Shown here in pieces: positions 25,060 through 34,359 of a DNA stretch of 64,000 bases. The stretch comes from G965222335 sp965222335. GTDB taxonomy: Bacteria; Pseudomonadota; Gammaproteobacteria; Pseudomonadales; Halieaceae. A model generated the notes under the pieces. It saw nothing but the letters and a program-made list of their open reading frames with translations, did no database searches and was not told where the DNA came from. The stretch covers positions 558,001 to 622,000 of the forward strand of contig OZ244944.1 in assembly GCA_965222335.1 (NCBI GenBank), written 5' to 3'. A program made the translations under genes and the position numbers. Positions within the stretch are counted from its first letter, which is position 1. Each line of letters begins with the position of its first letter.

Positions 25060-25872
25060 CTAGTCCTCGTACTCGGCCCGGGTCTTGCTGGCCTGGGCGC
25101 CAACACCGGCCATGAGATCGGCTTCGCTGAGCATGCCGGCGTTCCAGGTGGCAATGTAATTGAGACCGTCCTGCACCGAGTGATCCCTGGTATACAGGAG
25201 CATTTCCTTGGTACCGCGAATCGCCAGGGGTGACTTGCCGGCAATCTCAAGGGCAATCTCTTTGACGCCGGCCAGGAGTGCGTCCCGGTCCGCAAACACG
25301 CGGTTGACCAGGCCCAGCTGCAGGGCCTCCTGAGCATCCAGGTCGCGACCGGTATAGGCCAGCTCACGCACGACGCCCTGGGGAATCAGGTGCGGCAGGC
25401 GTTGCAGGGTGCCCACGTCCGCGGTCATGCCGATGTCGATCTCGCGAATCGAAAAGCGGGCATCGGCCGCGGCGTAACGCATATCCGCGCAGCAGGTCAG
25501 GTCGACGCCCCCGCCGATACACAGGCTGTGAATCGCTGCCAGGACCGGCTTGCGACACTTCTCCAGGGCACTGAGGTTGTCCTGCATGGCCAGGACCTTG
25601 CGCCGGAAGTGTTCCGCGCGCCGTGCGGGATCGCTGGACTCGCCCTTGAGGTCACTGAACATGGACAGGTCAAGCCCGGAGCAGAAATGCCGGCCTTCCC
25701 CCGCCAGTACTACCACCCTGACGCCGGGCTCCGCATCCAGCCACTCGAAGCATTCCTGCAGTTCCCGCCACATTGGCGGATTCATGGCGTTGGCTTTCTC
25801 CGGGCGGTTGAGCATGACGGTCGCCACCGCCGCGTCAATCGCCAGGGTCAGGGTTTCAAATTCCGGGGTCAT
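25060..25872 (-). CDS. Delta(3,5)-delta(2,4)-dienoyl-CoA isomerase-like crotonase
   Basis: A 270-residue crotonase. The oxyanion-hole motifs FCSGLDLSM and IHSLCIGGGVDLTCCADMRY are present. The three acidic residues of ECH1-type dienoyl-CoA isomerases are all there: Asp in GGGVDL, Glu in IREIDIG and Asp in TADVGTLQRLP. ECH1 enzymes shift double bonds during beta-oxidation of unsaturated fatty acids. The start is ATG 25872 with AAGGA seven bases upstream. A nitroreductase gene precedes it by about 30 bases, and the PPIase gene follows. The prediction is stronger than for most crotonases because the family triad is complete. Confidence 0.9.
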   Translation of the reverse strand: MTPEFETLTLAIDAAVATVMLNRPEKANAMNPPMWRELQECFEWLDAEPGVRVVVLAGEGRHFCSGLDLSMFSDLKGESSDPARRAEHFRRKVLAMQDNLSALEKCRKPVLAAIHSLCIGGGVDLTCCADMRYAAADARFSIREIDIGMTADVGTLQRLPHLIPQGVVRELAYTGRDLDAQEALQLGLVNRVFADRDALLAGVKEIALEIAGKSPLAIRGTKEMLLYTRDHSVQDGLNYIATWNAGMLSEADLMAGVGAQASKTRAEYED

Positions 25873-25905
25873 AGGTTGATCCTTGCACACAAACTTCGCT
25901 CAACG

Positions 25906-26463
25906 TTACCAGTCACTGAGAAAATCTTCCGGCGCGAGTTCCGGCACCGCCTTCTCGCGACCGGCCCGCGTGCCCAGATAAAGAAAGGCAACGATTTCCT
26001 CGTTCTCCGCCAGGCCCAGGGCACGCATGACCGCGGGGTCAAAAGCTCCCGCGCCCGTGCGCCAGATGCCGGCGTAGCCCTGGGCCTCCGCGGCCAGCAG
26101 GATGCCCTGGGCGGCACAGCCGGCGGACAGGCGCTGCTCTACCGGCGGCACCTTGGGATGCTCCTGGATGCAGGCCACCACCACCAGCAGCAGGGGTGCC
26201 CGCAGGGGGGCACTGCGCGCCTTTTCCCGCGCGGCACTATCGGCCTCCGGGTTGCGCGCCACCAGGCAGCGCTCCAGCACCTCGCCGAAATCTTCCCGGC
26301 GGTCGCCAGAGATCGTGATAAAACGCCAGGGGCGCAGCCAGGCGTGGTCCGGCGCCCGGGTCGCCGCGGTCACCATTTCCCGCAGGGCTTCGGCAGACGG
26401 GGCCGGTCCCTTGAGTCGGGGAGAGGAGTTACGCAGCTGCAAAAAACGCAGGTGATCCGCCAT
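25906..26463 (-). CDS. Nitroreductase-family flavoprotein (YdjA-like)
   Basis: A 185-residue nitroreductase-fold protein, small as in the YdjA branch. Recognisable segments are LQLRNSSPRLKGPAPS, VTAATRAPDHAWLRPWRFI (flavin site), LSAGCAAQGILLAAEAQGYAGIWRTG and FLYLGTR. It would bind FMN and use NAD(P)H; the physiological substrate is unknown. The start is ATG 26463 rather than the longer frame because the family begins there. It lies between the FkbM methyltransferase and the dienoyl-CoA isomerase-like gene, and may supply a redox step to the same pathway. Confidence 0.88.
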   Translation of the reverse strand: MADHLRFLQLRNSSPRLKGPAPSAEALREMVTAATRAPDHAWLRPWRFITISGDRREDFGEVLERCLVARNPEADSAAREKARSAPLRAPLLLVVVACIQEHPKVPPVEQRLSAGCAAQGILLAAEAQGYAGIWRTGAGAFDPAVMRALGLAENEEIVAFLYLGTRAGREKAVPELAPEDFLSDW

Positions 26464-26524
26464 GAATACCGCCAGGAGCTTGTTTCGAGCCGGCATCATA
26501 CCAGCAAATGTTGTCGGTTTGGTC

Positions 26525-27385
26525 TCAGTCGGGAGCCGGCCCAACCAGGATATTCATAAACCCCGCGTCAGCGGGAACAGCGTCCACATTGTCGCACCAG
26601 ACGCTGAGGGCCTCGGGATCCGTCGCCACCAGACGGTGTTGCAGATGGTCGACAATCCAGAACGGCAGCTCAAGTTGTGCCAGCAGCGCCACCAACTGGC
26701 GGCCGCTGGCGCCGGCCTGGCGCAGGGACAGGGGCGTCAGCTCCACCAGCAACCTGAGCGTTGGCCGCCCCTGCAGGTACGGCAGCAGGCCGCTCAGCAC
26801 CGCATGCTCCGCGCCCTGGGTATCGACCTTCAGCAAATCGACCCGCGCCGCCCGCGCCGCCAGGTACCTGCCACCATCCAGCAACTTGATCGGGATATGG
26901 CGCCGGGTGTCCGCGGCGGCAAAGACCTGGTGATCCCCGAGATTGTCGTTGCTGAGGTAAAGCACACCCTCCCCATCGGCCTCAGCCAGGGCCGCACACA
27001 CCGTGTGCGACCGGGGACCGAAGCCATTGAGGGCGAGGTTTGCTTCGAGCAGACGATAGTTCTCGGGGTCGGGTTCAAAGGCGAATACCTGCCCTGCCCC
27101 GCCGACCCGCTCGGCAGCAAGCACGCTGAAATAGCCAATGTTCGCACCCACGTCGACAAACACGTCGCCCGGACCCAGCAAGGACTGCACCAGGGTGCTC
27201 TCAAAGGGCTCCCACTGGCCGGTCGCGCGCAGCCGGGGCGTAATCACGCGATCCCGCTCAGTGTGGACCTCCAGTTCCAGGGGATCAGCGGGCAGGGGCG
27301 GGCGCAGGCGCACCCTGCGCTTAGCCCCCATCGGCGTGGGTGCCGGCACTGGCGCTAGCAGAAGCACCCTGTGGCCCCCTGCCAC
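26525..27385 (-). CDS. FkbM-family methyltransferase
   Basis: A protein of up to 286 residues with a class I SAM-binding fold. Motif I is VFVDVGANIGYFSVLAAE, followed by AFEPDPENYRLLEANLALNG and DLLKVDTQGAEHAVLSG, all typical of FkbM proteins, which O-methylate sugars or other small molecules. No signal peptide is visible. The start is uncertain: GTG 27385 and ATG 27331 (MGAKRRVRLR) are both possible, and neither has a clear ribosome site. It is the first gene of a leftward set that continues with the nitroreductase and crotonase. The acceptor substrate cannot be told. Confidence 0.85.
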   Translation of the reverse strand: MAGGHRVLLLAPVPAPTPMGAKRRVRLRPPLPADPLELEVHTERDRVITPRLRATGQWEPFESTLVQSLLGPGDVFVDVGANIGYFSVLAAERVGGAGQVFAFEPDPENYRLLEANLALNGFGPRSHTVCAALAEADGEGVLYLSNDNLGDHQVFAAADTRRHIPIKLLDGGRYLAARAARVDLLKVDTQGAEHAVLSGLLPYLQGRPTLRLLVELTPLSLRQAGASGRQLVALLAQLELPFWIVDHLQHRLVATDPEALSVWCDNVDAVPADAGFMNILVGPAPD

Positions 27386-27711
27386 CGCAGGGGAAAGGAG
27401 CTGGGTCGGCGGTCATAAGTCATGTTCACTGGAGCGTGAAATGGCAGTACTTTACCTGTCACCCGATTGTCCAGCAACGATCCCCGATTCGTTACTCTGT
27501 CACAATTCGGAAGGTTGTTTATGCCCCGGAAAAGCGCGACCATTGCTAGCGTGACACGAATCGGCGCGCCTGGGAGAACTGACAACCCGCTCACAGGAAC
27601 AGCCGGCAACGAGGTGAATCATCGGCCGAGGGAATCCACCGCATGGACTCCCCGCCAGGCCGGGCACCCCGTCCAAATAACTTTAATAATGACCGTAAAG
27701 GGAGCTCTATC
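27386..27711. other. 326-base divergent gap between the FkbM gene and the TonB receptor gene
   Basis: This should hold both promoters. Apart from a good ribosome site (GGGAG) just before the receptor ATG, no firm promoter, operator or RNA element is recognised. Confidence 0.4.
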
Positions 27712-29982
27712 ATGTCAGATCGTTATTCCGTCACCCGGAAACACCCCATATCCGCTGCCGTCGGCGCGCTCATGATGGGTGGCATGCTCGCCGCCACCGT
27801 GGCCCCCGCCCAGGCACAGGAAAGCCGCCGCGGCTCGTCGGCAGCCATGCTTGAGGAGGTTGTGGTGACCGCCAGAAAGCGGGCCGAGGAATCCCAGGAT
27901 GTGCCCCTGGCCATCTCTGCCTTTGGCTCGGACCAAATCGAGGCGCTGAAGATTCGCGACCTGACCGACCTCTCCGTGGGTATGCCCAACGTGGCCCTCG
28001 ACGACGTGGGCACGACGCGGGGCACCGCCAATTTCTCGATTCGCGGCCTTGGCATCAACAGCTCGATCCCCGGCATCGACCCCACGGTGGGCCTGGTCGT
28101 GGACGGCGTCTACCTGGGCATTAACAACGGCGTTATTTTCGATACCTTCGACCTGGAGAGCATTGAAGTGCTGCGCGGCCCACAGGGAACCCTGTTTGGC
28201 CGTAACGTGACGGGCGGCGCGGTGTTGCTGAATACCAAGAAGCCGGGTGACGAGTTTGAGCTCACCCTCCGTGCTGCCGCGGACCAGGGACCCGAGGGCG
28301 GCCTGAACAGCTACCTGATGGGCAGCGTTGGCGGCCCGGTCACCGACTGGATGAGCGCCAAGCTGACCGCCTACTACAACGACGACGAGGGCTGGCTGGA
28401 AAACAACTTTGATGGTGGGGACATCGGCGCTATCGAGCAGACGATGCTGCGCCCCGTGGTGGTATTGACGCCCACGGATGACATTCAGTTAACCCTGCGC
28501 TACGAATACACAGACCTGGAAGGCGACGGCCCCGTGGCCCAGAGTCACGTCAACGGCTCGGGCGTGCCGCCGGCCTACTTTGTCAGCGAGCGTGACGAAT
28601 TTGATGTCTCGATCGACGAGAAGGGTTTCCAGACCAATGAAACCGACTTCTTCACCGCTCAGCTTGACTGGGATGTCGACTTCGGGGACGGCACCATCAC
28701 CAACATCTTCGGCTGGCGTGACAGTTATGGCACCAGCCGCGGTGATATCGACGCCCAGCCCGTCTGGCTGTTCCACGCCCCGGCATGGCTGGAGACCGAG
28801 CAGGTTTCCAACGAACTGCGCTATAACGGCCTGTTCGCGGATCGCGCCAATGTCACCGTGGGTACCTTCTGGTTTACCAATGACATCCTCTACCACGAAC
28901 GCCGCGAACTCGCGGGTGTCGCCACCGGCGGCGTAGCCCCGGCGGTCACCTTTGACGGCGGCGGCGATCTGAGCGTGGACACCTGGGCCGTTTTTGCGCA
29001 GGTAGACTATGACCTGACGGAGCAGTGGACCGTGACTGCCGGCCTGCGCTATTCCGAGGAAGACAAGGAAGCGGACATCGCCTCGCTGAGCGCGAATATC
29101 GGCCTGCCCTGCAACATCGTGCTCGAAGGCAACTGCCCCTATGACTTCCAGGACGAAGAGAGCTGGGACAGCCTCTCACCTCGACTGGGCTTTACCTACC
29201 ACGTCGCGGACAACGCCCGTATTTATGGCTCCTACAGCGAGGCGACCCGCTCGGGCGGCTACAACCTGCGCAACACCTCGTTCAATCCCGCTGACGTCCC
29301 GGGGCCCTTCGACCAGGAGACGGTCGAGAGCTTTGAACTGGGCTACAAGTCAGAGTTCGGTCGCGGCAAACTCAACGCGGCGGTGTTCTACAACCAGATC
29401 GACGACATGCAGCGGGAGATCAACCTGCCCGGTCCGATCGGCGTGATCCAGCTGATTCGCAATACCGCCGAAGCTACGATGATTGGCCTCGAGGTAGACG
29501 GCACCTTTGCGCTGACCGACAACCTGGTTGCGATCGCGTCCGTTGGCCTGCTGGATGCCGAGTACGACTCGGTAAGCGTTGACCTCAACGGCGACGGCGT
29601 GATCGACGGCGCGGACGAGGACCTGGATATCCCCCGGGCGGCCGAGCTGACCTACTCGGTCGGCCTGAACCACGATATGGATATCGGCAGCCTGGGCTAC
29701 CTGGCGTCGCGGATCAGCTACTCCTACCGTGACGAGTCAGCCTACACCGACAACAACCTGGGCTTTATCGATGAGCAGGATATCCTCAGCCTCGGCTTTG
29801 ATTTCTACACGGCCGGCGGCAACTGGGTATTCTCCGTCTATGGCGAAAACCTGCTGGATACGGTGAAACAGGGTGGCGACACGCAATTGCCCAACGATAT
29901 CGCCGGTATCCCGCTGGGCGGCGCGTTCTCGCCGCTGGCCACGGGCCGTCGCGTTGGCCTGCAGGTCACCTACAACCTGTAA
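27712..29982 (+). CDS. TonB-dependent outer-membrane receptor
   Basis: A 756-residue receptor with signal peptide (cleavage near APAQAQ), TonB box-like EEVVVTARKR, and a plug domain including DVPLAISAF, FSIRGLG, PTVGLVVDGVY and SIEVLRGPQGTLFGRNVTGGAV. The C-terminal beta-barrel has alternating aromatic strands and ends GRRVGLQVTYNL. Such receptors import scarce nutrients across the outer membrane with energy from TonB/ExbBD; this Caulobacter/marine type often handles non-iron organic substrates. GGGAG eight bases upstream sets the start at 27712. A strong terminator follows, so it is monocistronic. The neighbouring lipid genes hint at a hydrophobic substrate. Confidence 0.95.
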   Translation: MSDRYSVTRKHPISAAVGALMMGGMLAATVAPAQAQESRRGSSAAMLEEVVVTARKRAEESQDVPLAISAFGSDQIEALKIRDLTDLSVGMPNVALDDVGTTRGTANFSIRGLGINSSIPGIDPTVGLVVDGVYLGINNGVIFDTFDLESIEVLRGPQGTLFGRNVTGGAVLLNTKKPGDEFELTLRAAADQGPEGGLNSYLMGSVGGPVTDWMSAKLTAYYNDDEGWLENNFDGGDIGAIEQTMLRPVVVLTPTDDIQLTLRYEYTDLEGDGPVAQSHVNGSGVPPAYFVSERDEFDVSIDEKGFQTNETDFFTAQLDWDVDFGDGTITNIFGWRDSYGTSRGDIDAQPVWLFHAPAWLETEQVSNELRYNGLFADRANVTVGTFWFTNDILYHERRELAGVATGGVAPAVTFDGGGDLSVDTWAVFAQVDYDLTEQWTVTAGLRYSEEDKEADIASLSANIGLPCNIVLEGNCPYDFQDEESWDSLSPRLGFTYHVADNARIYGSYSEATRSGGYNLRNTSFNPADVPGPFDQETVESFELGYKSEFGRGKLNAAVFYNQIDDMQREINLPGPIGVIQLIRNTAEATMIGLEVDGTFALTDNLVAIASVGLLDAEYDSVSVDLNGDGVIDGADEDLDIPRAAELTYSVGLNHDMDIGSLGYLASRISYSYRDESAYTDNNLGFIDEQDILSLGFDFYTAGGNWVFSVYGENLLDTVKQGGDTQLPNDIAGIPLGGAFSPLATGRRVGLQVTYNL

Positions 29983-30005
29983 GCGCAAACCGGCTCGACA
30001 TACCA

Positions 30006-30037
30006 GGGCGCCCCTGCTTCAGGGGCGCCCTTTTTTT
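30006..30037 (+). terminator. Intrinsic terminator after the TonB receptor gene
   Basis: An 11-bp GC-rich stem, GGGCGCCCCTG with CAGGGGCGCCC, a tiny loop and seven T residues, 23 bases after the receptor stop. A textbook rho-independent terminator. Confidence 0.92.
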
Positions 30038-30120
30038 GTGCGCAGGTTACGCGCTGCCTGCGCGCGGTGTGCGAACGTCGTTAGCCGCGTGCCGGGTCAT
30101 CGAACGGCCAGGTCAAGCGC

Positions 30121-31977
30121 CTATTCGTCGCCGCACATATCGGCGAAGGGTGAATCCGGGGCCAGGTTGACCTGGTGCTTGCCGACGCGCACCGCCGTTG
30201 CGCTCAACTCGACATCGTCATCACCCAGCACCCCGTGATCGAAGCGGTAGGTTGGGGCAATATCGCCTGCGATCATCGCGGTATCGTAATCCAGCTGGGC
30301 TTCACGCACGCCTTCGTTCGCGGCTTCCCAGGCCTGCATCGCCTGTTTGCCGTGGCGCGCCTGCAGCATGCGCCGGGTTACGTTGGGGCTGAGCAGCGCG
30401 GCAGTGGCGTTGTTGCCGCCAAAGCCCTTGGAGTTGACCAGCGTGTAGTGCAGCGCAGACGGATCGATTTCGCGATGGCGGGTGCTCAGGGCCAGGTGTT
30501 CCCGGTGCACGTCCCCGGCGAAATCCTCCACCGTGGTAATCCCGGGAATCAGACCGTGGGCCCAGATGCCCAGGGTGCCCGTCACCTGGTCGCCGGAAGC
30601 GGAACCCAGCGAGTGCCCGAGAAAACACTTGATCGCCGCCACCGGCCACTGCTCAATACCAAAGGCACGCGCGGTCTCCTCGAGGATGCGCGACTCGGTG
30701 ACCCGATTCTGGGGCGTGCCCGTGCCGTGAGCCTGAACCAGGCCGCCGCTGCGCAGGGCGCGCTCGCCAATGATCGCGCGCACCGCGGCCATCGACTTGG
30801 CCATGGTGATGTAATTGCCTACCCCCGGCCCCGAGATCGATTTCTTGTAACCGTCGGCGTTGACGAAGACGTCGGTAGCGGCGCCGAATACCGTGGCGCC
30901 CAGCTCCAGCGCGAGGCGGTCGTCGAACAGCACCACCATCTGCGCGGACTCAGCGATGGTAAAGCCGCAGTTCTCGGCGAAAGGCCGGCAGGCGCGGCGG
31001 TGGTCGGGCGCCTGGCTGTCCGCCAGTCCATCCAGGGCGCGCAGGCCCTTGTCGGTGGCCAGCGCGCCCATTGCAGCGTAGCCCTCCATGACCTCGGGGT
31101 TGATGGGCGCCTCCGCGGCGCCCACAAAGGCGATGCGCGCGCGGCCGCTGCGGATATCGTCGATCCCCAGGCGCAGGTTATACAGAAAGGAGGCGCAGGC
31201 ACCGAGGGAAGCGCCGGTAGAGCCGAGGCTGCCCAGCACATAGGCGTTGACGAAATCCGCCGGCATTTCCGCCAGGCTCAGGGGGCAGAACTTGGACGTC
31301 ACCCGCTGACCGTTGTAGCGCGCTTTGAGCATGCCGCCCGCGCCGTTGCCGTCCAGCTGGCCCATGGCGCTGCCGGCGTAAACGCTGACCTGGTCTACCG
31401 GCACCCGTGCCGCAACCTGCTCCCAGTCCAGGCCGAGGTTGCCCAGGGCATCCGAGGCCGCGTACACCATCATCTGCAGGCCCCGGGGATGATTGCGCGA
31501 GGCGTAGAGTTCGCCCGGCTCAAAGCCAGTGGGCAGCTGGCCCGCCGCCTTGACCTCAAACTCCCGGGTCGTCGGCAACAGGAATTCCTGCAGGCCGCGA
31601 ATTTCCACCGTGGCGTGCGTCACGGAGCTGGGGGTGACCACCCATTCGGGGGGGATGGTCTCGGGCAGAAACTGGCGTCGAATCTCGAAGCGCACCGGCT
31701 GACCATTGCTCTCGGTGGGGAAACGCCGGTTCCAGGTCACCGCATCCACATCAAAGTGGCTCCGCTCTACCCGCCGGACCAGGCTGTGCTCGAGGATAAA
31801 CGCCTCCTCGGTCGCATCCCTGCCCATCAGCGCTGCCAGCGCCGCCAGCATGCGCTCGCGACTGGCAGCGGGCAGTGCGGACTCGACCATGCGTCCATAG
31901 GCGTGGTGACCGGAGGCGCGACCGGCGCCGTTGATACCGCCAAAACCCACGATCACGGGTAACTGCTGCCCACTCAT
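30121..31977 (-). CDS. fabY: FabY-type beta-ketoacyl-ACP synthase
   Basis: A 618-residue ketoacyl synthase. It is collinear with Pseudomonas FabY from the start (PVIVGFGGINGAGRASGHH) through SAGQLPTGFEPGELYASR, NHPRGLQMMVYAASDAL, TDVFVNADGYKKSISGPG and the end (SPFADMC). The active-site Cys is in SLGACASFLYN, and histidines are in QAHGTGTP and FLGHSLGSASGD. FabY condenses acetyl-CoA with malonyl-ACP to start fatty acid synthesis, in place of FabH. The ATG at 31977 has GGAAGG upstream; a much longer open frame is spurious. It is divergent from an AraC-type regulator gene. FabY itself is known from Pseudomonas; assignment is by recalled similarity. Confidence 0.88.
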   Translation of the reverse strand: MSGQQLPVIVGFGGINGAGRASGHHAYGRMVESALPAASRERMLAALAALMGRDATEEAFILEHSLVRRVERSHFDVDAVTWNRRFPTESNGQPVRFEIRRQFLPETIPPEWVVTPSSVTHATVEIRGLQEFLLPTTREFEVKAAGQLPTGFEPGELYASRNHPRGLQMMVYAASDALGNLGLDWEQVAARVPVDQVSVYAGSAMGQLDGNGAGGMLKARYNGQRVTSKFCPLSLAEMPADFVNAYVLGSLGSTGASLGACASFLYNLRLGIDDIRSGRARIAFVGAAEAPINPEVMEGYAAMGALATDKGLRALDGLADSQAPDHRRACRPFAENCGFTIAESAQMVVLFDDRLALELGATVFGAATDVFVNADGYKKSISGPGVGNYITMAKSMAAVRAIIGERALRSGGLVQAHGTGTPQNRVTESRILEETARAFGIEQWPVAAIKCFLGHSLGSASGDQVTGTLGIWAHGLIPGITTVEDFAGDVHREHLALSTRHREIDPSALHYTLVNSKGFGGNNATAALLSPNVTRRMLQARHGKQAMQAWEAANEGVREAQLDYDTAMIAGDIAPTYRFDHGVLGDDDVELSATAVRVGKHQVNLAPDSPFADMCGDE

Positions 31978-32094
31978 ACTGCCTTCCCAATGCCGAAAAA
32001 CGAGCCTCCAGTGTAGGGCCTCGGTGACAGAGACAAGTATGCTATTTTTGCCACTTTTTGTGGTATTTTGGACGCACCGACCCCGGAGCCGCCC

Positions 32095-33099
32095 ATGTAC
32101 ACAGCCGCCGCCCTGCTCTACCCCGATGCGCTCGCCTCCAGTGTCACCCTGCCCATGGAAATCCTGCAGGCGGCTAGCCAGGCGGCCAGTGCCGCGCACC
32201 GCGGCCAGCCCCAGGCGCGCTTCCTGCTGGCGGCGCCGGACCTGGAGCCGATGACCCTGGCCAGCGGTATCCAGCTTCAGCCCAGCGCCCGCTTTAGCGA
32301 GCTGCCGCCTCTGGATCTGCTGTTGCTGCCGGCGATCTGGCGCAACCCGCTGCCAACCCTGAGGGCCGCCGCGCCCTGGCTGGAGATGCTGCGAGCGGCG
32401 GCCGCCAGCGGTACGCGCCTGTGCAGCGTGGGCACCGGCAGCGCCCTGCTGGCGGAGGCGGGCCTGCTTGACGGGCGCCCCGCCACCACCCACTGGAATT
32501 ATTTTTCCCGCTTCAGCCAGCGCTATCCCCGGGTCAAGCTGAAGACCCGCCACCTGATCACCCAGAGCGAGTCCATTTACTGCGTGGGGAGCGTCAACTC
32601 GATCGCCGACCTGATGGTGCACATCGTCGAGGAGTGGTTCGGCACGCGCATCGCGCGCGCCGTGGAAAGCCAGTTCTCGCCTGAGATCCGCCAGCCGTTT
32701 CGCGCCGCGGCCTACCAGGACCGCCCCACCGGCAGCCATCACGACGAGACCGTGCTGAGGGCCCAGCAGTATCTTCAGGACCACCTCGCTCGCGGAATCG
32801 GTGTGGGCGAGGTCGCGGACCGGCTGCAGGTCAGCCGTCGCACCATGGCGCGCCGCTTCCAGGAGGCAATCGGGCTTACCCCGCAGGCCTACCTGAACAG
32901 CCTGCGCCTGGGTGCCGCGCGGGATCTACTGCGCCGTTCAAATCTCTCGGTGAGCGAAGTGGCATGGCAGGTTGGGCTGCAGGATGTAAGCTATTTTTCC
33001 CGGCTTTTCAGGCGCCACAATGGCCTCAGCCCCCTGCGCTACCGCGAGGCCGCCCGGGGGAAACTGTTTGATCCCGGGGGGCTGTCTGTGGCTAAATAG
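32095..33099 (+). CDS. GlxA-type AraC-family transcriptional regulator
   Basis: A 334-residue regulator. The N-terminal half is a DJ-1/PfpI-like domain (LLYPDALASSVTLPMEIL ... LLLLPAIWRNP ... GTRLCSVGTGSALLAEAGLL followed by TTHW), which in GlxA-type regulators senses an unknown ligand. The C-terminal part (from about 215) holds two AraC helix-turn-helix motifs: GVGEVADRLQVSRRTMARRF and LSVSEVAWQVGLQDVSYFSR. The ATG at 32095 is the only sensible start. It diverges from fabY across about 117 bases that contain AT-rich, promoter-like sequence, so it may control fabY, itself, or the thiolase downstream. Confidence 0.92.
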   Translation: MYTAAALLYPDALASSVTLPMEILQAASQAASAAHRGQPQARFLLAAPDLEPMTLASGIQLQPSARFSELPPLDLLLLPAIWRNPLPTLRAAAPWLEMLRAAAASGTRLCSVGTGSALLAEAGLLDGRPATTHWNYFSRFSQRYPRVKLKTRHLITQSESIYCVGSVNSIADLMVHIVEEWFGTRIARAVESQFSPEIRQPFRAAAYQDRPTGSHHDETVLRAQQYLQDHLARGIGVGEVADRLQVSRRTMARRFQEAIGLTPQAYLNSLRLGAARDLLRRSNLSVSEVAWQVGLQDVSYFSRLFRRHNGLSPLRYREAARGKLFDPGGLSVAK

Positions 33100-33177
33100 C
33101 CGCCTTTTCGGGCGCTGCGCCACCCCCCATCCTGGCGCCGCGCTCCCTCCATGAATCAAGCGAACCGGTACCCTCCT

Positions 33178-34359
33178 ATGAATCAAGATGCAGTCGTAAT
33201 TGTTGCTGGCGCCCGCACTCCCATGGGAGGCCTGCAGGGCAGTCTGGCCGAAGTATCCGCACCGGAGCTGGGCGCCACCGCCATTGCCGAGACCCTGGCC
33301 CGCGGCGGTGTCGACGCGTCAGACGTGGATGAAGTGTTTATGGGCTGTGTGCTGCCGGCCGGTCTGAAGCAGGGCCCCGCGCGCCAGGCGGCGATCCACG
33401 CCGGCATCCCCAAATCCGCGGGCGCGGTCACCCTGAACAAGCTCTGCGGCAGCGGCATGCAGGCGACCATTTTTGGCTATGACAGCATCATGGCCGGCAC
33501 CAACAAGGTGGTGATCAGCGGCGGCATGGAGAGCATGACCAATGCACCCCACATCCTGCCGGGTGCGCGCGGTGGGCTGCGCGCCGGCCACAAGACCATC
33601 TACGACCATATGTTCATCGACGGCCTGGAGGACGCCTACACCGGTCGCGCCATGGGTAGCTTTGCCCAGCAGACCGCCAACGAGCGTGGCCTGACCCGGG
33701 AGCAGATGGATGCCTTTGCGATTGAATCCCTGACTCGCGCCAAGCGCGCAATCGAGGATGGCTCACTGCGCGCCGAAACCGCGCCGGTGACGGTCAAGAC
33801 CCGCAAGGGTGAAGTCGTGGTGGAAGACGACGAGCAACCGCACAAGGCCGCGCTGGACAAGATCCCCAACCTGCGCCCGGCCTTCGACAAGGAAGGCACT
33901 ATCACCGCGGCCAACTCCAGCTCGATCTCAGACGGCGGTAGCGCGCTGCTGCTGATGAGCGAGCAGGAAGCCCAGCGCCGCGGCCTGCAGCCACTGGCGC
34001 GCATTGTCGGCCACGCCCGCCACAGCCAGGAACCCGCAGAATTCACCATCGCCCCCATCGGCGCGATGCGCAAGCTGTTCGAGAAGACCGGCTGGAGCAG
34101 CGGCGAGGTGGACCTGTTCGAGATCAATGAAGCCTTCGCCATGGTCACCATGCTGGCAACCCGGGAACTGGATCTCGACCCTGCAAAGGTCAACGTTCAC
34201 GGCGGCGCCTGCGCCCAGGGTCACCCCATCGGCTCCACCGGCTCGCGCATCATCGTCAGCCTGATGTACGCCCTGCAGCAATACGGCAAGCAGCGCGGCG
34301 TCGCGGCCCTGTGCATCGGCGGCGGCGAAGCCACCGCCGTCGCCATCGAGCTCGTTTAA
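33178..34359 (+). CDS. Acetyl-CoA C-acyltransferase (thiolase)
   Basis: A 393-residue thiolase of the biosynthetic/degradative two-domain type. Catalytic Cys90 is in LNKLCGSGMQAT, the second-domain EINEAFA motif is present, His is in VNVHGGACAQGHPIGSTGSR, and the second cysteine is in LCIGGGEA. It cleaves or forms 3-ketoacyl-CoA or acetoacetyl-CoA in the cytoplasm. The start is ATG 33178 or 33151: ten bases, ATGAATCAAG, occur at both places, and the family N-terminus favours 33178. It follows the AraC regulator in the same direction and ends inside a palindromic repeat. Confidence 0.95.
   Translation: MNQDAVVIVAGARTPMGGLQGSLAEVSAPELGATAIAETLARGGVDASDVDEVFMGCVLPAGLKQGPARQAAIHAGIPKSAGAVTLNKLCGSGMQATIFGYDSIMAGTNKVVISGGMESMTNAPHILPGARGGLRAGHKTIYDHMFIDGLEDAYTGRAMGSFAQQTANERGLTREQMDAFAIESLTRAKRAIEDGSLRAETAPVTVKTRKGEVVVEDDEQPHKAALDKIPNLRPAFDKEGTITAANSSSISDGGSALLLMSEQEAQRRGLQPLARIVGHARHSQEPAEFTIAPIGAMRKLFEKTGWSSGEVDLFEINEAFAMVTMLATRELDLDPAKVNVHGGACAQGHPIGSTGSRIIVSLMYALQQYGKQRGVAALCIGGGEATAVAIELV

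Noticed and set aside
31978..32784. N-terminal extension of the fabY frame
   Set aside because: Ribosome site and family N-terminus fix ATG 31977; the extension overlaps the divergent regulator gene.
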